Below, in pieces: positions 28,974 to 37,652 of a stretch of DNA of 64,000 bases. The stretch spans positions 4,312,501-4,376,500 of the forward strand of contig NZ_CP129672.1 of the NCBI RefSeq assembly GCF_030505195.1, written 5' to 3'. Source of the stretch: Comamonas testosteroni. GTDB lineage: Bacteria; Pseudomonadota; Gammaproteobacteria; Burkholderiales; Burkholderiaceae_C. Made by a program: the position numbers and the translations under genes. The first letter of the stretch is position 1. Each line of letters starts with the position of its first letter. The notes under the pieces were generated by a model, which was not told the origin of the DNA, ran no database searches, and worked only from the letters and a program-made list of their open reading frames with translations.

Positions 28974-30503
28974 TCAGCTCACAATACCCAGGTGCCAGGG
29001 CACGAATTCATGGTCGCCCAGTCCCAGGGCTTCGCTCTTGGTCTGCTCGCCGCTGGCATGGCGCAGGATCTGCTCGAAGATCTGCTGGCCCAGCTCGGGC
29101 ACGGTCAGCTCTCCGTCGACGACCACGCCGCAATTGATGTCCATGTCCTCCTGCAGGCGCTGGTACATGGGGGTGTTGCTGGCCAGCTTGATGGTGGGGG
29201 CGGGCTTGCTGCCGAACATGGAGCCGCGACCCGTGGTGAAGCAGATCAGCTGGGCGCCGCTGGCGATCTGGCCCGTGGAGGCCACGGGGTCATAGCCCGG
29301 CGAGTCCATGAAGACAAAGCCGTGCTCGGTGATGGGCTCGGCGTATTCATAGACGGCACGCAGTGGCGTGGTACCGCCCTTCATGGCGCTGCCCAGGGAT
29401 TTTTCAAAGATGTTGGCCAGACCGCCGGCCTGGTTGCCATGACCGACCACGCCGTTGAACTGGGCGTTCTGGCCGGCTGCATAGCGCTCCCACCAGGCCA
29501 GGCGGTCCAGCAGCTTCTGGCCGACTTCGGGGCTGATGGCACGGCGCGTGAGCATGAACTCCACGCCGTGGATCTCGGGCGTCTCGGACAGAATCGCCGT
29601 GCCGCCATGGCGCACCAGAATGTCCATGGCCGCGCCCAGGCCGGGGTTGGCCGTGATGCCCGAAAAGCCGTCCGAGCCGCCGCATTCCAGGCCGATCTTG
29701 AGGTGGGCGGCACTGACGGTGCTGCGCTGCGCCTGGTTGGCGATGGGTAGCATGTCCTCGATGGCGGCAATGCCGGCCTCGATGGTGGCGCGTGTACCGC
29801 CCACCTCCTGCATCACCAGGGTGCGCAACAACGGGCCTTCCTTGAGGCCCTGCGAATCCACCAGCGCATCGACCTGGTTGCGTTCGCAGCCCAGACCCAC
29901 GATGAGCACGCCCGCCAGGTTGGGGTGGCGCGCATAGCCGGCCAGGGTGCGGCGCAGCACATCGAAGTGCTCGCTGGGCGAGGACATGCCGCAGCCGCTG
30001 CTCTGGGCAAAGGCGGCCACGCCGTCCACATTGGGAAAGGCGGCCAGCCGCTCGGGCGTGAAGTGGGCGGCGATGCGCTTGATCACGGTGGCCGAGCAGT
30101 TGACCGAGGACAGGATGCCGATGAAGTTGCGCGTGCCCACGCCGCCGCCCGCTCGCACAAACCCCTGGAAGGTGGCGCGCTGCTCCTCGGGCACGTACTG
30201 GACGGGCCGCACGTCGGCACCGAACGACGGGTCGCGGTAGTAGTCCACCAGCTTGAGGTTGTGGCTGTGCACATAGTCGCCAGGCTCCAGGTCGCGTGTG
30301 GCGACGCCGATCACCGTGTCGTACTTCTTGACCTGCTCGCCCTCGGCGATGCGGCGTGCCGCGATCTTGTGGCCGGCCGGCACCTGGGCGCGCGTGCGCA
30401 CGCCCAGCTCGGGAATGTCCTGGCCCAGGGCCAGGGCGGTCTTGGCCACCAGCACGTTGTCGTTGGGGTGCAGGTGCAGCAGGGAAGAGGAGGAGGAGAG
30501 CAT
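28974..30503 (-). CDS. UxaA/GarD-family dehydratase (altronate or galactarate dehydratase)
   Basis: The 509-residue protein has the two-part layout of the family. The N-terminal SAF-like domain (about 1-95) includes LHPNDNVLVAKTALALGQ and PAGHKIAARRI. The large catalytic domain includes RAGGGVGTRNFIGILSSVNC, the Cys-containing QSSGCGM, GLGCERNQ and GLECGGSDGFSGITANP. These enzymes need iron and remove water from sugar acids. Neighbours GarL-like aldolase, ALDH and Bug receptor favour an aldarate such as galactarate over altronate. It is the second gene after the regulator-side promoter. Confidence 0.82.
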   Translation of the reverse strand: MLSSSSSLLHLHPNDNVLVAKTALALGQDIPELGVRTRAQVPAGHKIAARRIAEGEQVKKYDTVIGVATRDLEPGDYVHSHNLKLVDYYRDPSFGADVRPVQYVPEEQRATFQGFVRAGGGVGTRNFIGILSSVNCSATVIKRIAAHFTPERLAAFPNVDGVAAFAQSSGCGMSSPSEHFDVLRRTLAGYARHPNLAGVLIVGLGCERNQVDALVDSQGLKEGPLLRTLVMQEVGGTRATIEAGIAAIEDMLPIANQAQRSTVSAAHLKIGLECGGSDGFSGITANPGLGAAMDILVRHGGTAILSETPEIHGVEFMLTRRAISPEVGQKLLDRLAWWERYAAGQNAQFNGVVGHGNQAGGLANIFEKSLGSAMKGGTTPLRAVYEYAEPITEHGFVFMDSPGYDPVASTGQIASGAQLICFTTGRGSMFGSKPAPTIKLASNTPMYQRLQEDMDINCGVVVDGELTVPELGQQIFEQILRHASGEQTKSEALGLGDHEFVPWHLGIVS

Positions 30504-30561
30504 CTTGGAGTCCGGGGATGGCGGGCCTGAGGCAGTTGGGACGCGGTGGGGTCGCGGCGCG

Positions 30562-31545
30562 TCAGCGCATCAGGTCGCGCAGTTTGAGTTTGTCGATGAG
30601 CACGGCTTCCTTCTGGTAGACCGTGTTCACATACCTGGCGTAGTCGGGGCCGTCCAGGTAGAGCAATGGCGCGTCCAGCCTGTCGGCCACGGACTTGAAC
30701 TCGGGGCTGGCCACGGCCTGGCGGAAGGCATCGCGCAGCTTGGCTTCGACGGCGGGCGGCAGGCCCTTGGGCGCGCCGATGCCGTTGGGTGCATCGACGA
30801 CCACGTTGTAGCCCAGGTCCTTGAGTGTGGGCACGTCCTTGAAGCGCGGCGTGCGCTGCTCGCCCCAGGTGGCCAGCAGGCGCAGCTTGCCGGCTTCCAC
30901 ATGCGGAGCCCAGGAGCTGGAGTCGGCCAGCGCGTCCACATGGCCGCCCAGCACGCCCTGCAGCGCCTCGGCGCCGCCCTTGTAGGGCACATGGCTGAGC
31001 TGTATGCCTGCTGCGGCCGCAAATTCCTCCATGCCCACATGCGTGGCGCCGCCCACGCCGGCGTGGGCGTAGGTGATGCTGCCGGGCTTGGCCTTGGCGG
31101 CGGCGACCAGGTCCTGCAGGGTCTTGAAGCGCGAGTTGGCCGGCACGGCGATACCGAAGGTCTGGCCCGAGGTGCGCGCGATATAGGTGTAGTCCTTGCG
31201 CGGATCGGCCTGCAGCGTGCCCAGTTGGGAGAAGCGCGTGACCGAGATCGGGATCTGGCCGATGGTGTAGCCGTCGGGCTTGGCCGAGGCCAGGGCCTTG
31301 GAGCCGATCATGCCGGAGGCTCCGGCGCGGTTTTCCACCGCAATCGCCTGGCCCAGGATGCGGCTGGCCACGGTGCACAGCGCGCGCATGGACTGGTCGG
31401 CCGTGCCGCCGGCAGGCCAGGGGCAGATGAAGGTGATGGGGCGCTCGGGCCAGGTCTGGGCCAGCAGGCGGGTGGAACTGCCGAGCGTGGCTGCGCCGAG
31501 GGCGCCGAGCACAAAACTGCGCCGGCTGCTGCGTGAGGGGGTCAT
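30562..31545 (-). CDS. Bug/TctC-family periplasmic binding protein (tripartite tricarboxylate transporter type)
   Basis: The 327-residue extracytoplasmic receptor has a signal with twin arginines (SRRSFVLGALGAATLG) and the mature start WPERPITFICPWPAGGTAD, the hallmark of Bug proteins. VENRAGASGMIGSKALA and HVPYKGGAEALQGVLGGHVDA are the ligand-loop regions. These receptors usually bind carboxylates and use TctAB-type membrane proteins, which are not adjacent. It is the first gene of the operon facing the LysR regulator, so it probably binds the aldarate degraded by the enzymes downstream. Confidence 0.87.
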   Translation of the reverse strand: MTPSRSSRRSFVLGALGAATLGSSTRLLAQTWPERPITFICPWPAGGTADQSMRALCTVASRILGQAIAVENRAGASGMIGSKALASAKPDGYTIGQIPISVTRFSQLGTLQADPRKDYTYIARTSGQTFGIAVPANSRFKTLQDLVAAAKAKPGSITYAHAGVGGATHVGMEEFAAAAGIQLSHVPYKGGAEALQGVLGGHVDALADSSSWAPHVEAGKLRLLATWGEQRTPRFKDVPTLKDLGYNVVVDAPNGIGAPKGLPPAVEAKLRDAFRQAVASPEFKSVADRLDAPLLYLDGPDYARYVNTVYQKEAVLIDKLKLRDLMR

Positions 31546-31656
31546 CGCTTGTCTCCTGTCGTTATTTGAACTGCCAGCCCCGATTGTTCAAAACTGCTCC
31601 ATGACAATCCAATGAAAAGATAGACTCTCTTCATAACCAAAAGGTAATGAAGCCCC

Positions 31657-32592
31657 ATGAGCAAGATCGATCGTGTGCTGCGCTCCAACCTCAAGCTGCG
31701 CCATCTGCAGCTGCTGGTGGCGCTGGACCAGTTCCGTCACCTGGGCCGTGCGGCCGAGTTTCTGGCCGTGACCCAGCCCGCCGTCTCCAAAACCCTGGCC
31801 GAGATCGAGCGCATGCTGGGCATGGCGCTGTTCGAGCGCTCCACGCGCGGCACCGAGCCCACGGCAGCCGGTGTCAGCATGGTGCGGTTTGCGCGCTCGG
31901 TGCTGGCTGGTTTCGAGCGCACGCGCGACGAGATGGCTGCCGAGGCCAGCGGTGCCCGCGGGCGCACCAGTGTGGGTGCCATGGTGGTGGCCACGCCCGT
32001 CTTGCTGGCGCGCGCTGTGGAGCGGTTAAAAGCGCGGTCCGAGCAGACCACGGTGATGGTGGAGGAGGGCGATCTGACGCGCCTGCTGCCCAAGCTGCGC
32101 CTGGGCGAGCTGGATCTGTTCGTGGGACGGCTGGAGCCCGGCTATGCCGCGCCCGACCTGGAGACCGAGGCACTGTACGACGATCCCATGGTGGCCGTGG
32201 TGCGGCCCGGTCATGCGCTGCTGGCGCCGGGTGCGGCCAGCTGGCAGGCCCTGGCCGAAGCACCTTGTGTGCTTCCTCCACCCTGGGCCTCGCTGCGCGT
32301 GAAGCTGGAGCAGCAGTTCTATGCCCACGGCCTGCACCCGCCGGTCGACATCGTGGAGACTGCGTCCTTTCTCTCGCAGCTGACCTTTGTGCACCAGCGC
32401 GGCGCCGTGGCCTTCATGGCGCGCGGTGTGGCCCGCTGTCATGCCGCACTGGGTACGCTGGCCATACTGGATCTGGTTGTGCCCATAGATCTGCCGCCCG
32501 TGGGGCTGATCACCTTGCGCGGTCAGCCGCTGACGCCGACCACGGGCTTGCTGCTGCAATGCCTGCGCGAGGTCGCGGGGGAGCTGGGCTGA
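31657..32592 (+). CDS. LysR-family regulator of the aldarate-type operon
   Basis: The 311-residue protein has the LysR helix-turn-helix near the N-terminus (LRHLQLLVALDQFRHLGRAA, then VTQPAVSKTLAEIERMLG) and a two-lobe effector domain. It reads divergently from the Bug-dehydratase-ALDH-aldolase operon, with 111 bp between the starts, so it very likely controls that operon from the shared region. It resembles the GbpR/CbbR-like group that responds to sugar acids; the effector is not known. Confidence 0.87.
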   Translation: MSKIDRVLRSNLKLRHLQLLVALDQFRHLGRAAEFLAVTQPAVSKTLAEIERMLGMALFERSTRGTEPTAAGVSMVRFARSVLAGFERTRDEMAAEASGARGRTSVGAMVVATPVLLARAVERLKARSEQTTVMVEEGDLTRLLPKLRLGELDLFVGRLEPGYAAPDLETEALYDDPMVAVVRPGHALLAPGAASWQALAEAPCVLPPPWASLRVKLEQQFYAHGLHPPVDIVETASFLSQLTFVHQRGAVAFMARGVARCHAALGTLAILDLVVPIDLPPVGLITLRGQPLTPTTGLLLQCLREVAGELG

Positions 32593-32794
32593 GTCTGGTA
32601 TGAGCCTGGGATGGGTCTGGTGTAGGGCGGGCAGGCCCTCTGGGGGCGCTCTGCGCGGGCGTGCTGCTGTGGTGCAATCCTTGGCCCCCTGTCTTGAGCG
32701 GTCGGCCAGAAAACCGGCTTCGCAAGCCAAAGCCAAATCTCCGCTCTGACACCCGCGCCCCCGCCGCAGTCGGCCTTGGGCGTTCACACGCTAA

Positions 32795-32830
32795 AAGCAC
32801 CCTGGTGCAGGTGCTGCCTGCACGGGTGCT
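32795..32830 (-). terminator. Possible terminator after dmlA
   Basis: AAAAGCACCC pairs with GGGTGCTT across a 20-nt region that itself contains GTGCAGG/CCTGCAC. The T run on the minus strand is short (TTTT). Confidence 0.5.
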
Positions 32831-32871
32831 TCTGATTTTGAATCAGGCCGGTCGCAGCCAGCCTGGAGCCA

Positions 32872-33960
32872 TCAGGCCTTGGCGATGGCAGCCGCGATGG
32901 CTTCGCCCACCTCGGTGGTGTTGGCCTTGCCGCCCAGATCGGGCGTCAGCGGACCGGCCTTGATCGTGTGCTCGATGGCGGCCACGATGGTGTCGTGGGC
33001 CTGACGCCAGGCACCTTCGCTGCGGCCCAGGAAGTCCAGCATCAGCGCGCCCGACCAGACCATGGCGATGGGGTTGGCGATGTTCTTGCCGTAGATGTCG
33101 GGTGCCGAGCCATGCACGGGCTCGAACAGCGAGGGGAAGCTGCGCTCGGGGTTGAGGTTGGCCGAGGGTGCCAGGCCGATGGTGCCCGTGGTGGCGGGGC
33201 CCAGGTCGGACAGGATGTCGCCAAACAGATTGGTGGCGGCCACCACGTCGAAGCGGCCGGGCTGCAGCACGAAGCGTGCCGTCAGGATGTCGATGTGCTG
33301 CTTGTCCAGCGTGACTTCGGGATAGGCCTTGGCCACATCGTCAGCACGCTTGTCCCACCAGGGCATGCTGATGGCGATGCCGTTGCTCTTGGTGGCCAGG
33401 GTCACGTGCTTCTTGGCGCGGCTCTGCGCCAGATCGAAGGCGTACTTGAGCAGGCGATCGGCGCCATGCTTGCTATAGACCGATTCCTGGATGCAGATCT
33501 CGCGGTCCGTGCCTTCAAACATGATGCCGCCCAGGGCGGTGTACTCGCCCTCGGTGTTCTCGCGCACCACGTAGTAGTCGATGTCGCCGGGCTTGCGGCC
33601 TGCCAGGGGGCAGGGCACGCCTTCGAACAGGCGTACCGGGCGCAGATTGATGTACTGGTCGAACTCGCGGCGGAACTTGAGCAGCGAGCCCCACAGCGAG
33701 ACATGGTCGGGCACGGTGGCAGGCCAGCCCACGGCGCCGAAGAAGATGGCGTCCATGCCCGAAAGCTGCTCCTTCCAGTCATCGGGCATCATCTGGCCGT
33801 GTTCGGCGTAGTAGTCGCAGTGGGCCCAGTCGAAATGGTGGAATTCCAGCGGCAGCTCGAAGCGCCTGGCTGCGGCTTGCAGCGCGCGCAGGCCTTCGGG
33901 CATGACTTCCTTGCCGATGCCGTCGCCGGCGATGACTGCAATCTTTTTGGGAGTGGACAT
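32872..33960 (-). CDS. dmlA: D-malate/tartrate dehydrogenase (decarboxylating)
   Basis: The 362-residue protein belongs to the isopropylmalate/isocitrate dehydrogenase family. IAVIAGDGIGKEVMPEGLR is the N-terminal signature and NLFGDILSDLGPATTGTIGL the family motif with metal-binding aspartates. EPVHGSAPDIYGKNIANP completes it. The length and the divergent LysR gene match the E. coli dmlA-dmlR pair, where the enzyme oxidises D-malate to pyruvate; TtuC tartrate dehydrogenase is a close alternative. The frame opens at 34047, but the ATG at 33960 gives the family start. Confidence 0.82.
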   Translation of the reverse strand: MSTPKKIAVIAGDGIGKEVMPEGLRALQAAARRFELPLEFHHFDWAHCDYYAEHGQMMPDDWKEQLSGMDAIFFGAVGWPATVPDHVSLWGSLLKFRREFDQYINLRPVRLFEGVPCPLAGRKPGDIDYYVVRENTEGEYTALGGIMFEGTDREICIQESVYSKHGADRLLKYAFDLAQSRAKKHVTLATKSNGIAISMPWWDKRADDVAKAYPEVTLDKQHIDILTARFVLQPGRFDVVAATNLFGDILSDLGPATTGTIGLAPSANLNPERSFPSLFEPVHGSAPDIYGKNIANPIAMVWSGALMLDFLGRSEGAWRQAHDTIVAAIEHTIKAGPLTPDLGGKANTTEVGEAIAAAIAKA

Positions 33961-34088
33961 GGTGCTTTCTCGTGAATGTATTGGGTGGCGAGGCAGCGGC
34001 TCGGCCTGTGCCTGACGGTATTCTGCATCGTACTTAACTGAATACAATTGACCGATCGTGGCCTGATTGTTTACAGATCGTGCAGAAA

Positions 34089-35024
34089 ATGCCCTCTCCC
34101 GAAGACCTGCGTGTCTTCACCACCGTGGTGCGCAAAGCCAGCTTTGCTGAGGCTGCGGCCGCGCACCATGCGTCGCCGGCCTTTGTCAGCAAGCGCATCC
34201 GTCTGCTGGAGCAGGAGTTGGGTGTGAAGCTGCTGCATCGCACCACACGGCGGGTCGCTGTCACGGAGCAGGGCGAGCGCGTCTACCACTGGGCGCAGCG
34301 CATTCTGGACGAGGTCGAGCATCTGCTGCAGGAGGTGGATGTGACGCGCCGCCAGCCGCGCGGGCTGCTGCGGGTGTCCACCAGCTTCGGCTTTGGCCGC
34401 AATGTGGTGGCGCCCGCGCTGTCGCAGCTGATTGCGCAATATCCGGCTCTGCAGCTGCGCCTGGAAGTGTTTGACCGCATCGTCGATGTCGCGGCCGAGG
34501 GCTTCGATCTCGATGTGCGCGTGGGCGACGAGATCGCGCCGCATCTGATTGCCCGGCATCTGGCCGACAACCATCGCGTGCTGTGCGCGGCCCCGGCCTA
34601 TGTGCAGCGGCGCGGCAGCCCGCGCACGCTGGACGAGCTGGCCGCGCATGACTGCCTGGTCATCAAGGAGCGCGATCATCCCTTTGGTGTCTGGAAGCTG
34701 CGCTCGGGCAGTCAGGAGCGCAGCGTCAAAGTGACCGGGCCGCTGTCCACCAATCATGGAGAGATGGCCGTGCAATGGGCGCGCGACGGCCATGGCATCG
34801 TGCTGCGCTCGCTCTGGGATGTGGCGGCCGATCTGCAGGCCGGCAGCCTGGTGCAGCTGCTGCCTGAGTGGCAGCAGCAGGCGAATATCTGGGCTGTCTA
34901 TCCGACGCGGCTGGAGCGCTCGGCCAAGGTGCGGGTCTGCGTCGAGTTCCTGCAGGAGTTCTTCGGCAGGCAAGCTCCAGAAGGATTCAGGATTGCTATT
35001 AAAAAAGAAGCTGCTATCGATTGA
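34089..35024 (+). CDS. LysR-family regulator, DmlR-like
   Basis: The 311-residue protein has a LysR DNA-binding domain (LRVFTTVVRKASFAEAAAA, then ASPAFVSKRIRLLEQELG) and a CrgA/DmlR-like effector domain containing LRVSTSFGFGRNVVAP and AEGFDLDVRVG. It is divergent from the dmlA-type gene, with 128 bp between starts, as in E. coli. An in-frame GTG at 34080 could be used instead of ATG 34089; neither has a strong Shine-Dalgarno. The last eight or so residues (IKKEAAID) and the stop codon are encoded by the left arm of a palindromic repeat element, so the C-terminus seems to have been replaced or extended by that insertion. Confidence 0.83.
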   Translation: MPSPEDLRVFTTVVRKASFAEAAAAHHASPAFVSKRIRLLEQELGVKLLHRTTRRVAVTEQGERVYHWAQRILDEVEHLLQEVDVTRRQPRGLLRVSTSFGFGRNVVAPALSQLIAQYPALQLRLEVFDRIVDVAAEGFDLDVRVGDEIAPHLIARHLADNHRVLCAAPAYVQRRGSPRTLDELAAHDCLVIKERDHPFGVWKLRSGSQERSVKVTGPLSTNHGEMAVQWARDGHGIVLRSLWDVAADLQAGSLVQLLPEWQQQANIWAVYPTRLERSAKVRVCVEFLQEFFGRQAPEGFRIAIKKEAAID

Positions 35025-35094
35025 TATACATGAATTTCAGAGTGTTTATTATCTGAAATGTATGTACAGCAAGCGCAAGCAGCTTCTCTTTTTG
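35002..35094. repeat. Palindromic intergenic repeat element, copy B
   Basis: Outer arms AAAAAAGAAGCTGCT and AGCAGCTTCTCTTTTT frame a long imperfect palindrome with inner arms ATTTCAGA and TCTGAAAT. GCTGCTATCG-TTG, ATTTCAGA, GTTT-ATT and CTGAAAT match copy A at 18325-18420 in order and spacing. Its left arm overlaps the end of the DmlR-like gene. The T-rich right end may terminate that gene. Confidence 0.65.
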
Positions 35095-35131
35095 AGCCTG
35101 ATGCCGCGTGACGGCTCAGGCCGGTTGCCAA

Positions 35132-35578
35132 TTACTTTGTCAGCGCGGCCTTGACGGCGGCGGACACCAGGCCCATATCGGCCTTGCCGGCCAGCTGGGC
35201 CTTGACGGCGCCCATCACCTTGCCCATGTCGCCGGGGCCGGAGGCGCCCAGCTCGGCCACGATGGCCTGCACGGCTGCGGTGATCTCGGCTTCGCCCATG
35301 CGCTCGGGCAGATAGACCTTGAGCACTTCCATTTCGGCCTTTTCCACATCGGCCAGATCGGTGCGGTTGGCGGCTTCGAAGGCGGCGATGGAGTCCTTGC
35401 GCTGCTTGATCAGCTTGTCCACGATGGCGATGACGGCTGCGTCATCGAGCTCGATGCGCTCGTCCACTTCCTTTTGCTTCATCGCAGCCTGCAGCAGGCG
35501 GATGGTGCCCAGGCGTGTGCTGTCCTTGGCACGCATGGCGGTCTTCATGTCTTCGGTAATCTGGGCTTTCAGGCTCAT
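35132..35578 (-). CDS. GatB/YqeY domain protein
   Basis: The 148-residue YqeY-family protein (MSLKAQITEDMKTAMRAKD, LRLLQAA-type helix, then GDMGKVMGAVKAQL) resembles the tail domain of the GatB amidotransferase subunit. Its role is not clear, although it is commonly found next to rpsU and dnaG. AAGGAG lies 7 nt before the ATG at 35578, so the longer frame to 35653 is not used. It follows rpsU on the same strand. A terminator between them suggests partly separate expression. The dnaG and rpoD genes that often follow are not here. Confidence 0.88.
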   Translation of the reverse strand: MSLKAQITEDMKTAMRAKDSTRLGTIRLLQAAMKQKEVDERIELDDAAVIAIVDKLIKQRKDSIAAFEAANRTDLADVEKAEMEVLKVYLPERMGEAEITAAVQAIVAELGASGPGDMGKVMGAVKAQLAGKADMGLVSAAVKAALTK

Positions 35579-35690
35579 GGCTTTCTCCTTGGGGTGGGCG
35601 AATGGTGGTGCGCCGTGTGAACGGCGTTGACTATCCATGCGCTGGGAGGTCACTGCGCGGCCGGGCAGGCCTGGCAGTGGCCAGAAAACA

Positions 35691-35727
35691 AAAAACCCGC
35701 GCCTGGCGTCCCGAGCGCGGGTTTGCG
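35691..35727 (-). terminator. Terminator after rpsU
   Basis: AAACCCGCGC and GCGCGGGTTT form a stem; on the minus strand TTTTTTG follows. It lies between rpsU and the YqeY gene. Confidence 0.85.
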
Positions 35728-35760
35728 GCTGTTTTAAGGCCGACTGGTCCTAATCAACGA

Positions 35761-35973
35761 TTAGTACAGCTTCTTAGGCAGTTGCATGCTGCGAACGCGC
35801 TTGTAGTGACGCTTCACGGCAGCAGCCTTCTTGCGCTTGCGCTCGGCTGTGGGCTTTTCGTAGAACTCGCGAGCACGCAGATCGGTCAGCAGACCCAGCT
35901 TTTCGATGGTGCGCTTGAAGCGGCGCAGGGCAACTTCATAGGGCTCGTTTTCTTTGACGCGGATGGTAGTCAT
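35761..35973 (-). CDS. rpsU: 30S ribosomal protein S21
   Basis: The 70-residue, very basic protein matches bacterial S21 over its full length ([37 protein letters not shown]). S21 binds near the 3' end of 16S rRNA and helps initiation. It is followed by a terminator and then the YqeY gene. Confidence 0.96.
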   Translation of the reverse strand: MTTIRVKENEPYEVALRRFKRTIEKLGLLTDLRAREFYEKPTAERKRKKAAAVKRHYKRVRSMQLPKKLY

Positions 35974-36513
35974 TTAATTTCCAGATATATCTGTGCTGAC
36001 AGAGGGTTCTCGGGAAGATCGGGCCTGAGAGCCGTGAACAGCGGTTTCCCCGCCACTTTTTAACTAGTATGGCCGACGGGGTAATGCCAGCAAAGTCGAG
36101 CATTATAGACCAAGACTTGGGCTGCGTCTGCATTGCGCTGCCAAGCAAGTCTGCGCTCGTCAGGATGGCAGGCTTTGCCGCTACCGGCTCGCGCAGTCTA
36201 AGGCCTGGTTCAGGCGCCGCTACTGCGCCTCTATGCCTGTCTTTGTGCCCGTCTTCATGCCTGTCTTGATGCCTGTCTTGATGCCTGTCTTGATGCCTGT
36301 CTTGATGCCTTTGACGCGTGCAATACATAGGCCTTCGGCAGGCGGGGCCTCAAGCCTGTGCCGGTGCAACTGGGCGCTGGGGTTTGTGTGGAGCATCTTG
36401 TGCACGGAAATTGCATACAGTTTGAAGACTCTGTTTCTTGACTCAAGTCAGGAGGCAAGTGGTTTGGTGCCAGTGCGCGTCGCTGTTTTTTCCGTGTCCA
36501 AGGAGCTTCCATC
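35974..36513. other. 540-bp intergenic region between rpsU and the BMP-family gene
   Basis: The left end should carry the rpsU promoter. A 12-bp tandem repeat lies at 36233-36310. The right end carries the Shine-Dalgarno of the BMP-family gene. Short frames through the 12-bp repeat (for example 36233-36598) look like by-products of the repeat. I see no convincing gene. Confidence 0.6.
36233..36310. repeat. 12-bp tandem repeat (six units plus a half unit)
   Basis: Units ATGCCTGTCTTT, GTGCCCGTCTTC and four exact copies of ATGCCTGTCTTG run head to tail, then ATGCCT. It lies about 200 bp upstream of the BMP-family gene. The four identical copies suggest recent slippage. Confidence 0.9.
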
Positions 36514-37563
36514 TTGTCCAGCGCTTCTCATCGCTCATTTATTTCGCGTCGTCAATGGATGGCTTCGGCCATCGCCGTGCCGGGCTTGCTGGCATTGACG
36601 GCCTGTGCCGGCAGGGCCGGTGTTTCCGGGTCTGCTGCGTCCGGCGGTTCCCTGGTGGTGGGCGGTCTGTTTGCGGGCTCGCGCAGCGACAAGGGTTTTA
36701 TGGAGGCGGGCTGGCGCGGTCTGGAGAAGGCGCGTCAGGAGCTGGGCGTGCAGATCCGTTTTCTGGACGGCATGGCACCCAGCAAGGAGTTGCTGGTGCC
36801 GGCTCTCGCGCAGCTCGCGGAGCAGGGGGCGCAGCTGGTGATTGCCCATGGCGGGCAGAACAATCAGGCCGCAGCCGAAGTCGCGGCGCGCTTTCCCAGG
36901 ACCCATTTCGTCGTGACCCAGGGCGCGGTGCAGGGGAGCAATCTCTGCAGCTATGACGTGCTGCAGGAGGAGTCGGCCTATCTGGCCGGCGTGCTGGCGG
37001 CCCTGACCACCAAAACCGGGGTGGTCGGCCATATGTCGGGCATTCGCGTGCCACCGGGGCTCAAGGGCCGTGCCGCCTATGCGGCCGGTGTGCGCGATAC
37101 CGATCCCAGGGTCCAATTGCTGACGAACTTTTCGGGCGATCAGGACGACAACGCCTTGTCGCACCGCATCGCCAAGGCCCAGATGGCTGCCGGTGCCGAT
37201 GTGATCTTCACCATGCTCAACTCCGGCCGCGATGGCGTGACCCAGGCCTGCCGCGAGGCGGGCACGCGTCAGATCGGCAATGTGATCGACTGGACCACGG
37301 TGGAGCCGCAGGTGTTTGTCGCTTCCGCCTGGGCCGATGTGGGCATTGGCGCGTTTTTGGCCGTCAAGGACATGCAGCAGCGCGGTGCGCCCGGCCCGGG
37401 TATTCGCAAGATTGGCCTGAGCGACCCGGCGGCCGTACGCCTGACCATGGGCCAGGGCGTGGCAGCCGCTGTGCGCGAGCGCGTGGCCAGGGCGTCGGCT
37501 GCCATCGCCTCGGGGCAGCTCAAGGTGCCCGAGCACTATGAAGGCAAGGAGTTTTCTGCCTGA
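36514..37563 (+). CDS. BMP-family (PnrA-like) substrate-binding lipoprotein
   Basis: The 349-residue protein is a Bmp/Med-type periplasmic binding protein, a family that binds nucleosides or other ligands for ABC uptake. It has a signal with paired arginines (SRRQWMAS) and a lipobox (LALTAC), so it is probably a lipoprotein exported by Tat or Sec. VVGGLFAGSRSDKGFMEAG is the family N-terminus and GADVIFTMLNSGRDGV the hinge region. Translation seems to start at TTG 36514: AAGGAG at 36500-36505 stands 8 nt before it, and no ATG fits. No permease genes adjoin. A terminator follows at once. Confidence 0.82.
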   Translation: MSSASHRSFISRRQWMASAIAVPGLLALTACAGRAGVSGSAASGGSLVVGGLFAGSRSDKGFMEAGWRGLEKARQELGVQIRFLDGMAPSKELLVPALAQLAEQGAQLVIAHGGQNNQAAAEVAARFPRTHFVVTQGAVQGSNLCSYDVLQEESAYLAGVLAALTTKTGVVGHMSGIRVPPGLKGRAAYAAGVRDTDPRVQLLTNFSGDQDDNALSHRIAKAQMAAGADVIFTMLNSGRDGVTQACREAGTRQIGNVIDWTTVEPQVFVASAWADVGIGAFLAVKDMQQRGAPGPGIRKIGLSDPAAVRLTMGQGVAAAVRERVARASAAIASGQLKVPEHYEGKEFSA

Positions 37564-37594
37564 GCGGATGGTGCGCCGCAGGCGCAGACCGCCC

Positions 37595-37622
37595 AAAAGG
37601 ATGGTTCACCCATCCTTTTTTT
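37595..37622 (+). terminator. Terminator after the BMP-family gene
   Basis: AAAAGGATGG and CCATCCTTTTTTT form a perfect stem with a TTCAC loop. It lies between convergent genes. Confidence 0.88.
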
Positions 37623-37652
37623 CATGGCGGCTGCCGCTTTGGCTCCAGTCGC

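Noticed and set aside
36233..36598. 121-codon frame beginning in the 12-bp repeat (MPVFVPVFMPVL...)
   Set aside because: Its first third is the translated minisatellite and the rest overlaps the BMP-family gene in another frame.
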